Assembly (NCBI RefSeq): GCF_029017505.1
Contig: NZ_JAQGEI010000032.1
Span: forward strand, 1-64,000
DNA from: Sedimenticola hydrogenitrophicus
Lineage (GTDB): Bacteria > Pseudomonadota > Gammaproteobacteria > Chromatiales > Chromatiaceae
Direction: 5' to 3'
Length of the DNA stretch: 64,000 bases
Part shown: piece by piece, positions 1 through 7,859 of the stretch
How positions within the stretch are numbered: position 1 is the first letter of the stretch
Layout of the letters: each line of letters starts with the position of its first letter
Program-made: the position numbers and the translations under genes
The notes under the pieces: model-generated
The model's input: the letters and a program-made list of their open reading frames with translations, nothing else
Told to the model about the DNA's origin: nothing
Database searches by the model: none

Positions 1-170
1 GGTACATCCCTGTACCACACCCTGACGGGTGGCCTTCGGCTGTGAAAATTGTCTATCGTGAAAATTTTTCATAGGGTTCCCGGCGGAGCGCCATCCCTGG
101 CGCGGAGACGCCGCCCCCAGGGGCAGCGTCGGGTCACCACTCAATGATGTCGTTCCTATCCTGCGAGGGG

Positions 171-719
171 TTAGAAGTTTGGTTTTTCCGGTGCGTCGTT
201 AAACATCGCGATGCTATCTTGAATCTCTTTTTTGGCCTCGTCAACGCCGCCCCAGCCCTGCACCCGCACCCATTTGCCTTCTTCGAGATCCTTGTAATGC
301 TCGAAGAAGTGGGCAATCTGGTTCAGGGTGTCCTCGGTGATGTCGCGGAAGCTCTCCACCTTGCGATAGCGCTTGGAGAGCTTGTCGATGGGCACCGCCA
401 GGATCTTGGCGTCGTCGCCGGCCTCATCAGCCATCTTCAGCACGCCGATCGGGCGGCATTTGATCACCGAGCCCGGGATCAGCGGGTAGCGGGTCACCAC
501 CAGCACATCGACCGGATCGCCATCGGCGGAGAGGGTGTGGGGGACGTAGCCGTAGTTGCACGGATAGCGCATCGAGGTGGACATGAAACGGTCCACAAAC
601 ATGGCCCCGGTCTTCTTGTCCAGCTCATACTTGACCGGATCGGACTGGGCGGGGATTTCGATGATGACATTGATCTCGTTGGGTACATCACTACCCGAAC
701 TAACTCTATCCAGATTCAT
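171..719 (-). CDS. ppa: Inorganic pyrophosphatase (soluble, family I)
   Basis: This 182-residue protein hydrolyses PPi to two phosphates in the cytoplasm and pulls biosynthetic reactions forward. The length fits bacterial family I enzymes. The family signature DGDPVDV is at about residues 66-72, followed by the conserved RPIGVLKM stretch and the C-terminal KWVRVQGW segment that lines the active site. The start at 719 gives [11 protein letters not shown], as in other gammaproteobacteria. The next gene upstream on the same strand is a PPi-dependent phosphofructokinase about 0.7 kb away, so two PPi-handling enzymes lie side by side, separated by repeats. The assignment is firm; co-transcription with the neighbour is doubtful because of the intervening repeats. 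Confidence 0.97.
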   Translation of the reverse strand: MNLDRVSSGSDVPNEINVIIEIPAQSDPVKYELDKKTGAMFVDRFMSTSMRYPCNYGYVPHTLSADGDPVDVLVVTRYPLIPGSVIKCRPIGVLKMADEAGDDAKILAVPIDKLSKRYRKVESFRDITEDTLNQIAHFFEHYKDLEEGKWVRVQGWGGVDEAKKEIQDSIAMFNDAPEKPNF

Positions 720-884
720 GGGTTCTCGCCGTACTAAAAGTTTGAAAATGAGCCGGCTATTAGACCTGACCTAAGGTTTTTTTTCAAAAGATCTTATAAT
801 TCTAGGTGATATTCCCATAAGTTGTTTGATGGATATGGCCCTGCTGGCGCTGTTTCTCGGGCCGTTCCGGCTCCGACCCCGGCG

Positions 885-1131
885 ATCACGGGGTGATTGA
901 CCTGCCTTGCCGGCCTTACGTGATGGCTTGTCTCCTCGAATCCGGCCCCATTTTCAGCGCCTGCCCAAGCCGCTCCCGGCCATCCCTGGCCTTCGCGGCA
1001 TAAGTCCTTCCCTGGACAAAACTCGCTGCGCTCAAACAAGGGCAGGCTTGAATCTGAAAAAGGGGCCGGATTCGAGGCGCCATCCAGATCAGCCAACAAG
1101 GCAGGCCAATCACTTACAGACCGGGTGAGTA
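885..1131. repeat. About 247-bp imperfect inverted-repeat element, family C, full copy
   Basis: The two halves are imperfect inverted repeats of about 65 bp. The left half has GTGATTGACCTGCCTTG and CTCGAATCCGGCCCC; the right half carries their reverse complements, GGATTCGAGG and CAAGGCAGGCCAATCAC. The right half recurs almost unchanged at 50531-50600, so this is a dispersed family rather than a local accident. No coding potential is apparent. Confidence 0.7.
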
Positions 1132-1146
1132 GTTAGACTCAGAGTT

Positions 1147-1433
1147 AAATGGCACTTACTTAAGCCAAGAACCACCGTCATCCCGGCGCAGGCCGGAGGA
1201 GTGGTGCAGGGATGCACCGTTTACGGACCTAAGGATGGCATCCAGACTGCTTAATGGTGGCGGTATTCCTGGATTATTCGCTTCGCTCACCCTTCGGGCC
1301 GACTTTCAGTCGTTCAACGCGCTTCGCGCTTTTGTCCGGCCTGCGCCGGAGAAGTGGTGCAGGGACGCACCGTTTACGGACCTAAGGATGGAATGACGAA
1401 AATCCTGCAATTCGCATTAAGTTAGTGCCATTC
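1147..1433. mobile_element. MITE family A, copy 1 (287 bp, 11-bp target duplication)
   Basis: The ends are inverted repeats related to GAATGGCACTTACTTAA. The element is flanked by an exact 11-bp direct repeat GACTCAGAGTT at 1136-1146 and 1434-1444, the mark of a transposition event. Inside are arms with the common CGGCGCAGGCCGG motif and a centre shared with copies at 54902-55106 and 58025-58227. There is no transposase, so it is non-autonomous. It is about 80 bp longer than the other copies because a segment of about 42 bp (containing CACCGTTTACGGACCTAAGG) sits in each arm. Insertion was at the stop codon of the phosphofructokinase gene. Confidence 0.85.
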
Positions 1434-1436
1434 GAC

Positions 1437-2693
1437 TCAGAGTTCGAATCCGGGCAGCTTCTTCTCCACAATACCGCTTTTCAGGGTCACATAGCGCGGC
1501 ATGCCGTTGTCGTCATACTCCGGATAGGATTCGCCCTTGATCAGCGGGTAGAGATACTCCTTGCACTGGTCGGTAATGCAGTAACCGTCTTCGGTAATGA
1601 ACTCCATCGGCATCATCTTCTCCACATTGGCTACCTCGCTCAGCGGGGCCTCGCCGATGTGCCATCTGTAGGGTGTGGAGGAGTCCCGCACCACGGTCGG
1701 CATGATCGAGTTCTTGCCCTCCAGTGCCTTCTCAACGGCGGCCACGCCCAGGGCATAGGCCTGTTCCACGTCGGAAGCGGAGGCCAGATGGCGGGCGGCC
1801 CGCTGCAGATAGTCGGCCACCGCCCAGTGATATTTGTAGCCCAGGGCGTCCTTGATGATATTGGCCACCACCGGCGCCGCACCGCCCAGTTGGGCATGGC
1901 CGAAGGAGTCCCGGGTGCCCTGTTCGGCGAGGAATTTACCGTCCGGCCAGTGGCAGCCCTCGGAGACCACGATGGAGCAGTAGCCATACTCCTTGACCTT
2001 GGCGTCCACCGCGGCCAGGAACTTCTCCTGATCGAACTCCACCTCGGGGAACAGGGTGATGACCGGGATGCCGTAGTCCTCCACCAGGGCGCCGGCGGCG
2101 GCAATCCAGCCGGCGTGCCGCCCCATCACCTCGATGACGAAGATCTTGGTGGAGGTGGCCGCCATGGAGCGCACATCAAAGCTCGCCTCCAGGGTGGAGA
2201 CGGCGATGTACTTGGCCACCGAGCCGAAGCCGGGGCAGTTGTCGGTGATCGGCAGGTCGTTGTCCACGGTCTTGGGGACGTGGATGGCCTGGACCGGGTA
2301 GCCCATCTTTTCCGACAACTGGGAGACCTTGTAGCAGGTATCGGCCGAGTCGCCGCCGCCGTTGTAGAAGAAATAGCCGATGTTGTGGGCCTTGAACACC
2401 TCGATCAGCCGCTCGTACTCGCGCCGGTTCTCTTCCAGGCTCTTGAGTTTGAAGCGGCAGGAGCCGAAGGCGCCGGAGGGGGTGCTGCGCAGCGCGGCGA
2501 TCGCCTCGTCGGACTCCAGGGCGGTGTCGATCAGCTCTTCGGTCAGGGCGCCGATGATGCCGTTGCGCCCGGCATAGACGGTGCCGATCCGGTCGGCGTG
2601 CTTGCGTGCGGTCTCGATCACTCCGCAGGCCGAGCTGTTGATAACGGCGGTCACGCCGCCCGATTGTGCATAGAAAGCGTTTTTCTTGGTCAT
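1437..2693 (-). CDS. pfp: Pyrophosphate-dependent 6-phosphofructokinase
   Basis: This 418-residue enzyme interconverts fructose 6-phosphate and fructose 1,6-bisphosphate using PPi. The phosphate-donor loop reads GGGDSADT (about 112-119) where ATP enzymes have GGDGS. The catalytic motif is PKTVDND (about 140-146), whose lysine is typical of PPi-dependent enzymes; ATP enzymes have PGTIDND. MGRHAGW follows at about 190. The reaction is reversible, so in autotrophs this type can serve the Calvin cycle as well as glycolysis. The soluble pyrophosphatase gene lies downstream on the same strand. A MITE is inserted three bases beyond the stop codon, and its target duplication repeats the final codons. 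PPi specificity is inferred from motifs. Confidence 0.93.
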   Translation of the reverse strand: MTKKNAFYAQSGGVTAVINSSACGVIETARKHADRIGTVYAGRNGIIGALTEELIDTALESDEAIAALRSTPSGAFGSCRFKLKSLEENRREYERLIEVFKAHNIGYFFYNGGGDSADTCYKVSQLSEKMGYPVQAIHVPKTVDNDLPITDNCPGFGSVAKYIAVSTLEASFDVRSMAATSTKIFVIEVMGRHAGWIAAAGALVEDYGIPVITLFPEVEFDQEKFLAAVDAKVKEYGYCSIVVSEGCHWPDGKFLAEQGTRDSFGHAQLGGAAPVVANIIKDALGYKYHWAVADYLQRAARHLASASDVEQAYALGVAAVEKALEGKNSIMPTVVRDSSTPYRWHIGEAPLSEVANVEKMMPMEFITEDGYCITDQCKEYLYPLIKGESYPEYDDNGMPRYVTLKSGIVEKKLPGFEL

Positions 2694-2916
2694 GCTTTCA
2701 TCTTCCTCTCAGTAGGTTTTAGTAATCATTTCTTTACGCTCAGCTGGCCGCAACAGGCTTCCAGCGCGATGTCTTGATCAAGCTCTCTCCAAGACGCCAA
2801 GAAACCATGGCACTGATACCCTCGGGTGACAGGACGGTCGCCGAACCGACAAGATAGTGGGCTGCTGTGCCGCCGAAACCATGCGTGTCTTGCGTCTTTG
2901 CGAGATGGACTCCTTG

Positions 2917-3261
2917 TTAGATGTCGCCGCGCTCCTTGGCCTCGAAATCGGCCTGGGCCTGCAGCAGCGAAACTGCGCACTCGGCAATATCGGTATACTC
3001 GTAGACCCCGGTGCCGTATTGGCGATAGGGTTTGTAGAAGAACTGGCAGCGGTAATGCTTGTCACCGGTCTTGAAAATGACGAAATGGCAACCGTCCCAC
3101 TGCCAGTACCATACCGGACAGGCGCTTAGTTCCCGGTCGGAGGGGCGCAGGCGGATCTCGGAATCGGCCAACTGCAACTCTACCTCCTGATTGTAGCGCT
3201 CGTGCAGGGTGGTGCGGATGATCCAGGTTTCGTTGTCCGTGATATCAGGAATGGTTTGCAT
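2917..3261 (-). CDS. Conserved hypothetical protein, 114 aa
   Basis: A small soluble protein without signal peptide or membrane segment. It is rich in aromatic residues in the middle (WYWQWDGCHFVIF, then HYRCQFFYKPYRQYG) and ends in an acidic helix. Codon use resembles neighbouring genes, which supports it being real. I do not recognise a domain. It is transcribed on the same strand as the phosphofructokinase gene, 223 bp upstream of it, and could be co-transcribed or independent. Function unknown. Confidence 0.7.
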   Translation of the reverse strand: MQTIPDITDNETWIIRTTLHERYNQEVELQLADSEIRLRPSDRELSACPVWYWQWDGCHFVIFKTGDKHYRCQFFYKPYRQYGTGVYEYTDIAECAVSLLQAQADFEAKERGDI

Positions 3262-3328
3262 AACTATACGATTGCCTTATGTCTAATTGGCGATACATAA
3301 GGATAACCTATCCAGAGTATCCTTGCCT

Positions 3329-3500
3329 AGGAGCCTGTCGGACTTGGCGCTGATCTACTGCGGAAAAGCCGGGCTTGGCCATATTTTCCGATCTTTCTCG
3401 TTTAATAGGTCCACTATTGGCCTCGAAAGATCGAAAGATCGAAAAATCTGGCTCAAGCCGGCTTTCCCTCGCTACGATCGGTCAAGCCCGACAGGCTCCT
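3329..3500. mobile_element. MITE-like element, family B, copy 1 (172 bp)
   Basis: The ends are inverted repeats, AGGAGCCTGTCGG on the left and its reverse complement on the right. The reverse complement of the whole element matches 48715-48877 along nearly its full length, including GATTTTTCGATCTTTCGAGG and AACGAGAAAGATCGG. No coding sequence is present, and no clear target duplication can be seen at the flanks. Confidence 0.8.
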
Positions 3501-3633
3501 GGATCTTAAAATTGTTATTGACTTGGTAGGAATGATCCGTTTACTGTAGCGGACACTTTGCACCCCGGCCAATGCAAATGTTGGATGCCGGCATGTAAAA
3601 AGCTAATTCATTTTAATATCAATGTATTAGCGG

Positions 3634-3662
3634 TTGAAAAAAGGTTGGGTGCGGGTTATGTT
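3634..3662 (+). promoter_or_regulatory. Candidate sigma-70 promoter for the small RNA candidate
   Basis: TTGAAA (3634-3639) and TATGTT (3657-3662) are separated by 17 bp, close to the sigma-70 consensus. It points into a gene-free interval that ends in a plus-strand intrinsic terminator. Prediction only. Confidence 0.35.
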
Positions 3663-3668
3663 TCGCCC

Positions 3669-3863
3669 AATTGAGATAGTGAGGAGGGGGATCGGCCCCG
3701 TGAGGCCAGTGCCGTAAGGCGCCGTACAGACTCAAGCCGCCGTTACACCAAATAGAGTGGCCGGTCTGATAAAAACAGGCACAGAAAAACTAGAACGTCC
3801 TGGACGTATCTGCATATAAGCCTGGAGGAGTGTTAATGGGACCTGACGGTCCCGTTTCTTTTT
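3669..3863 (+). ncRNA. Candidate small RNA, about 195 nt
   Basis: Between a plausible promoter and an intrinsic terminator lies an interval without an open reading frame. It contains short hairpins (for example GGGG-ATCGG-CCCC) and several GGA motifs, including GAGGAGGGGGA, CTGGAC and TGGAGGAG. The genes on both sides are on the minus strand, so a plus-strand terminator here needs a plus-strand transcript to serve. GGA motifs recall CsrA/RsmA-titrating RNAs, but they are not clearly placed in hairpin loops. I could not match it to 6S, tmRNA, RNase P or a known riboswitch. Confidence 0.3.
3838..3863 (+). terminator. Intrinsic terminator
   Basis: Stem GGGACC / GGTCCC with loop TGAC is followed by GTTTCTTTTT on the plus strand. 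In the minus direction the hairpin is not followed by a T-run, so it does not serve tldE. Confidence 0.7.
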
Positions 3864-3893
3864 CCAGCCCCGAAATTTCCCGCCCGCCCGATT

Positions 3894-5234
3894 TCACTCG
3901 CCGGCGATGGTCATCTGCTCGATCAGCAGCGAGCCGGTGCGGATGCTGCTGCGCCGCTCTTCGTCCCGGCCGACCGCCAGCAGTTGGGCGAACATCTGCT
4001 TCAGGTTACCGGCGATGGTGATCTCCTCCACCGGGAACTGGATTTCGCCCTGCTCCACCCAGAAGCCGGCTGCGCCCCGCGAGTAGTCCCCGGTCACCAT
4101 GTTGACGCCGTGGCCCATCATCTCCGTCACCAGCAGTCCGCTGCCCATCTCCCGCAGCAGGCCGTCCAGGTCGTGTTCGCCCGGGGTGATGCTGAGATTG
4201 TGCACGCCACCGGCATTGGCGGTGCTCTGCAACCCCAGTTTGCGTGCCGAATAGCTGCTCAGCAGGTAGGTCTGCAGGACGCCGTCCTGGATGATCCGCT
4301 TGTCATAGGTGGCGACCCCTTCGCTGTCGAAAGCGGCGCTGCCCAGGCCGCCTGGAATGCGTGGATGCTCCTGGATCTGGACGTGCGCGGGAAAGATCGG
4401 CTGGCCCAGTTGATCGAGCAGGAAACTGGCCTTGCGGTAGAGGCTGGAACCGCTGATGGCGCTGATCAGGCTGCGCAGCAGGCTGCCGGCGATGTCCGCG
4501 CGAAAGATGACCGGCGCCTGGCGGGTGCCGAGTTTGCGCGCGCCGAGGCGTGCCAGGGTGCGCTCGCCGGCCTTTCGGCCCACCTCGAACTCCGACTCCA
4601 ACTGACCGGCATCGCGGCTGACGGTATACCAGTAGTCCCGTTGCATGCTGCCGTTTTGCTGGCCGATCACCGAGCAGCTGAGGCTGTGGCGGCTGCTGGG
4701 GTAGCCGCCGACGAAGCCGTGACTGTTGCCGTAGACATGCAGGCCGCCGTGGCTGTTGACGCTGGCCCCTTCGGTGTTGCTGATGCGGGTATCCAGCTCC
4801 AGCGCGGCGCTTTCGCAGCGCCGCCCCAGCTCGATCGCCTCCTCCGGGGTGATATCCCAGGGGTGATAGAGGTCGAGATCGGGGGTTTCGGTGGCCATGC
4901 GATCGGCGTCGGCCAGCCCGCTGCAGGGGTCGTCATTGGTGAAGCGGGCGATATTGCAGGCGGCGCGGACCGTGTCCCGGATCGCCTCCGGCTTGAAGTC
5001 CGAGGTGCTGGCGGTGCCCTTGCGCTGGCCGAAGTAGACGGTGATCCCCAGTCCCTGGTCACGGGTGTGCTCGATGGTCTCCACTTCGCCCTTGCGCACG
5101 TTGATGGAGAGGCCGCTGTCGCTGGAGACGGCCGCCTCGGCGGCGCTGGCCCCCTGCTGTTGGGCCTCCTTCAGCAGGTCGTTGACCATCTGTTCAAGCC
5201 GTGCCTGGCGTGCTGATAACTGCTGTTCACTCAT
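3894..5234 (-). CDS. pmbA: Metalloprotease subunit TldE/PmbA
   Basis: TldE is the non-catalytic partner of TldD. The heterodimer degrades unfolded peptides and matures microcin B17 or pyrroloquinoline-type peptides in the cytoplasm. The 446-residue length from the chosen ATG (MSEQQLSARQ) matches the family at about 450. A GTG at 5288 would add 18 poorly conserved residues, so I prefer the internal start. The GEVETIEHTRDQGLGITVYFG region is typical of this family, and no HExxH motif is present, as expected. It lies 46 bp downstream of tldD; the yjgA gene often found between the pair in related bacteria is absent. Confidence 0.95.
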   Translation of the reverse strand: MSEQQLSARQARLEQMVNDLLKEAQQQGASAAEAAVSSDSGLSINVRKGEVETIEHTRDQGLGITVYFGQRKGTASTSDFKPEAIRDTVRAACNIARFTNDDPCSGLADADRMATETPDLDLYHPWDITPEEAIELGRRCESAALELDTRISNTEGASVNSHGGLHVYGNSHGFVGGYPSSRHSLSCSVIGQQNGSMQRDYWYTVSRDAGQLESEFEVGRKAGERTLARLGARKLGTRQAPVIFRADIAGSLLRSLISAISGSSLYRKASFLLDQLGQPIFPAHVQIQEHPRIPGGLGSAAFDSEGVATYDKRIIQDGVLQTYLLSSYSARKLGLQSTANAGGVHNLSITPGEHDLDGLLREMGSGLLVTEMMGHGVNMVTGDYSRGAAGFWVEQGEIQFPVEEITIAGNLKQMFAQLLAVGRDEERRSSIRTGSLLIEQMTIAGE

Positions 5235-5280
5235 GGATCTGTCTCGCTGCAAGGGTTCTGGCGTGGATTCTGGCGTGGCT

Positions 5281-6723
5281 TCAGGCACTGGTGCCGCCGA
5301 CGGTGAGGTTGTCGATCTTCAGGGTGGGCTGTCCGACCCCGACCGGGACGCTCTGGCCGTCCTTGCCGCAGGTACCGACCCCGGCATCCAGCTCCAGGTC
5401 GTTACCGATCATGCTGACCCGGGTGAGGACCTCCGGGCCGCTGCCGATCAGGGTGGCGCCACGCACCGGGCGGGTCACCTTGCCGTTCTCGATCAGGTAG
5501 GCCTCGCTGGCGGAGAAGACGAACTTGCCCGAGGTGATATCCACCTGGCCGCCGCCGAAATTGACCGCGTACAGGCCCCGTTTGACCGAGGCGATGATCT
5601 CTCCCGGATCATGCTGGCCGGGCAGCATGTAGGTGTTGGTCATGCGCGGCATGGGCAGGTGGGCGTAGGACTCGCGCCGGCCGTTGCCGGTGGAGTGGCC
5701 GCCCATCAGGTGGGCGTTGTGCTTGTCCTGCATGTAGCCCTTGAGCCGGCCGTCCTCGATCAGCACGGTGCACTGCGAGGGGGTGCCCTCGTCATCCATG
5801 TTGAGCGAGCCGCGTCGTCCCGGCAGGGTGCCGTTATCCACTACCGTGCAGCCGTCCGCGGCCACCTTCTCGCCGATCCGGCCGGAGAAGGCGGAGGTGC
5901 CCTTGCGGTTGAAGTCCCCCTCCAGGCCGTGGCCGATCGCCTCGTGCAGCAGGATACCCGGCCAGCCCGAACCGAGGACCACGGTCATGCTGCCGGCCGG
6001 CGCGTCTTCCGCCTCCAGGTTGACCAGGGCCTGGCGAACCGCCTCCCGGGCATAGCCCAGGGCGCGCTCCTCGTCGACAAAGAACTGGAAACTCTCGCGC
6101 GCGCCGCCACCGCTGGAGCCTTGCTCCCGCCGGCCGTCGGCCTCGACAATGACATGCACATTGCAGCGCACCAGCGGCCTGACATCGCCGCACAGGGTGC
6201 CGTCACTGGCGGCCACCAGGACCACGTCGTGGGCCGCTACCAGGCTGGCGATCACCTGCTGTACCCGCGGGTCCTGGCGGCGTGCCTCGGCGTCCAGCCG
6301 ACGCAGCAGGCCGATCTTCTCCTCCTCGGTCATGCTCTCCAGTGGATTGAGCGGGGCGTAGAGCTGCTGGGTGGGGGTGGTGCGGCTGAGACGGGTAGTG
6401 CCCTGGCTGCCGGCGCGGGCGATCGCCCGGGCGGTGCGGCCGGCCTCGAGCAGGCTCGGCAGGGCAATCTCGTCGGTGTAGGCAAAACCGGTCTTCTCGC
6501 CACTGATGGCGCGTACCCCGACCCCCTGCTCGATATTGTAATTGCCGTCCCGGATGATCCCGTCCTCCAGTACCCAGGACTCCAGCCGGCTCGCCTGAAA
6601 ATAGATATCGGCGGCGTCGATCTGCGAGGTGAGCAGCTGATTCATCACCCGATCGAGGTCACTGTCGCTCAGTGAGGCGGGTGCGAGGAGGGTGTTGTGT
6701 GCGATTTCAATGGCGTTTGGCAT
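5281..6723 (-). CDS. tldD: Metalloprotease TldD
   Basis: This is the catalytic half of the TldD/TldE zinc metalloprotease. The 480-residue length equals the family norm when translation starts at [10 protein letters not shown]; an upstream in-frame start would add an unconserved tail. The zinc-binding [11 protein letters not shown] motif (HExxxH type) lies near the middle, followed by [15 protein letters not shown]. The C-terminus contains the conserved [22 protein letters not shown] substrate-cleft strand. It is followed by tldE on the same strand and preceded by nitrilase, yhdP, rng and maf, the same order as in Pseudomonas, which argues for an ancestral cluster. Confidence 0.97.
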   Translation of the reverse strand: MPNAIEIAHNTLLAPASLSDSDLDRVMNQLLTSQIDAADIYFQASRLESWVLEDGIIRDGNYNIEQGVGVRAISGEKTGFAYTDEIALPSLLEAGRTARAIARAGSQGTTRLSRTTPTQQLYAPLNPLESMTEEEKIGLLRRLDAEARRQDPRVQQVIASLVAAHDVVLVAASDGTLCGDVRPLVRCNVHVIVEADGRREQGSSGGGARESFQFFVDEERALGYAREAVRQALVNLEAEDAPAGSMTVVLGSGWPGILLHEAIGHGLEGDFNRKGTSAFSGRIGEKVAADGCTVVDNGTLPGRRGSLNMDDEGTPSQCTVLIEDGRLKGYMQDKHNAHLMGGHSTGNGRRESYAHLPMPRMTNTYMLPGQHDPGEIIASVKRGLYAVNFGGGQVDITSGKFVFSASEAYLIENGKVTRPVRGATLIGSGPEVLTRVSMIGNDLELDAGVGTCGKDGQSVPVGVGQPTLKIDNLTVGGTSA

Positions 6724-6859
6724 GCTGATTATTTGCTGAATCCTGCGGGTTGTTGAGGCCGTGGCCGCGTTTGGCCGCCGGCACAATGACTGGAGATGTT
6801 CCGATACGGGGCATGCCCCGTTTTGCAGGCCGCCTCTTAACGTAGACAGCGGCCATGGG

Positions 6860-7681
6860 CTAGAGTTTTCGGTGATTGATGGTCGGGAAGTTGCGCCGCA
6901 GCGAGGCCAGGTAGCCGAGATCGAGTCTGCAGCTGACCGAACCGGTGCCGCGGGGCACCTGCGCCAGGATGTTGCCCCAGGGGTCCACGATCATGCTGTG
7001 GCCGTGGGTTTCGCGTCCGTTGATGTGAAAGCCACCCTGGGCGGCCGCCACCACGTAGGAGAGATTCTCGATCGCCCGCGCCCGTACCAGCGTGTCCCAG
7101 TGGGCCTTGCCGGTGATGGCGGTAAAGGAGGAGGGCATGCAGGCGACCTCCATCCCCTTGTCCAGCAGCTTGCGGAACAGCTCGGGAAAGCGCAGGTCGT
7201 AGCAGACCGCGATACCCAGCCTGCCGAACGGGGAGTCGAGCACCACGATCTGGTCGCCAGCCTCGATGGTCTCGGACTCGACGTAGCGCTCGTTGGCCTC
7301 GATCAGGTTGACATCGAACAGGTGGATCTTGTCATAACGGCCGACCCGACGGCCCTGGTCGTCGTAGACGATACAGGCGGCGCGTACCTTGCTGTTGTCG
7401 TGGGCCTCCAGCGGAATGGTGCCGCCCACCACCCAGATCGCGTGGCGCTTGGCCAGCTGGCTGAGAAACTCCTGCAGCGGGCCGTCATGATCAATCTCCC
7501 GCAGGGCGCAGAGGTCCCGGTCGCGCTTGCCCATGAAGGCGAAGTTCTCCGGCAGCACCACCAGTCCGGCGCCATTCTCCACCGCCTCGATGACCAGCCG
7601 CTCCACCTCCAGCAGGTTGGCGCTGACATTGGGTCCGGTCGCCATCTGGATGGCGCAAACTCTGTTTTTCTCTCTGCTCAT
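6860..7681 (-). CDS. Carbon-nitrogen hydrolase (nitrilase superfamily, Nit1-like)
   Basis: A 273-residue amidase-fold enzyme with the Glu-Lys-Cys catalytic triad visible in LPENFAFMG (Glu), YDKIHLFD (Lys) and [11 protein letters not shown] (Cys). Proteins of this branch (NIT1/YafV relatives) often repair deaminated glutathione, and that role is likely here but not proven. The ATG at 7681 is chosen because the much longer upstream in-frame extension is Arg/Pro-rich low-complexity sequence that overlaps yhdP. Position between yhdP and tldD matches Pseudomonas gene order. Confidence 0.93.
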   Translation of the reverse strand: MSREKNRVCAIQMATGPNVSANLLEVERLVIEAVENGAGLVVLPENFAFMGKRDRDLCALREIDHDGPLQEFLSQLAKRHAIWVVGGTIPLEAHDNSKVRAACIVYDDQGRRVGRYDKIHLFDVNLIEANERYVESETIEAGDQIVVLDSPFGRLGIAVCYDLRFPELFRKLLDKGMEVACMPSSFTAITGKAHWDTLVRARAIENLSYVVAAAQGGFHINGRETHGHSMIVDPWGNILAQVPRGTGSVSCRLDLGYLASLRRNFPTINHRKL

Positions 7682-7859
7682 GTTGGACGGTGTTTCCCCG
7701 ATTTGTTCTATGACTGCGGCCGCCGCTGCGGTCTGCCCGGAGCATAGCATTAACCCTGACCGCGGACCAAGTAGGGGCCGGCCCCTGTGCCTGCCCGAAG
7801 GCCGGCCCCCGCGACCGCACGAACATAATGCCCGCGCACGGACGCGGTCGCGGTTTCGC

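Noticed and set aside
1437-2693. ATP-dependent phosphofructokinase (pfkA)
   Set aside because: The donor-site motif is GGGDSADT and the catalytic motif PKTVDND. The lysine and aspartate changes mark PPi-dependent enzymes.
3669-3863. 6S RNA, tmRNA, RNase P RNA or a known riboswitch
   Set aside because: None of the conserved core sequences of these RNAs could be found, and neighbouring genes do not match their usual contexts. Kept only as an unclassified candidate.
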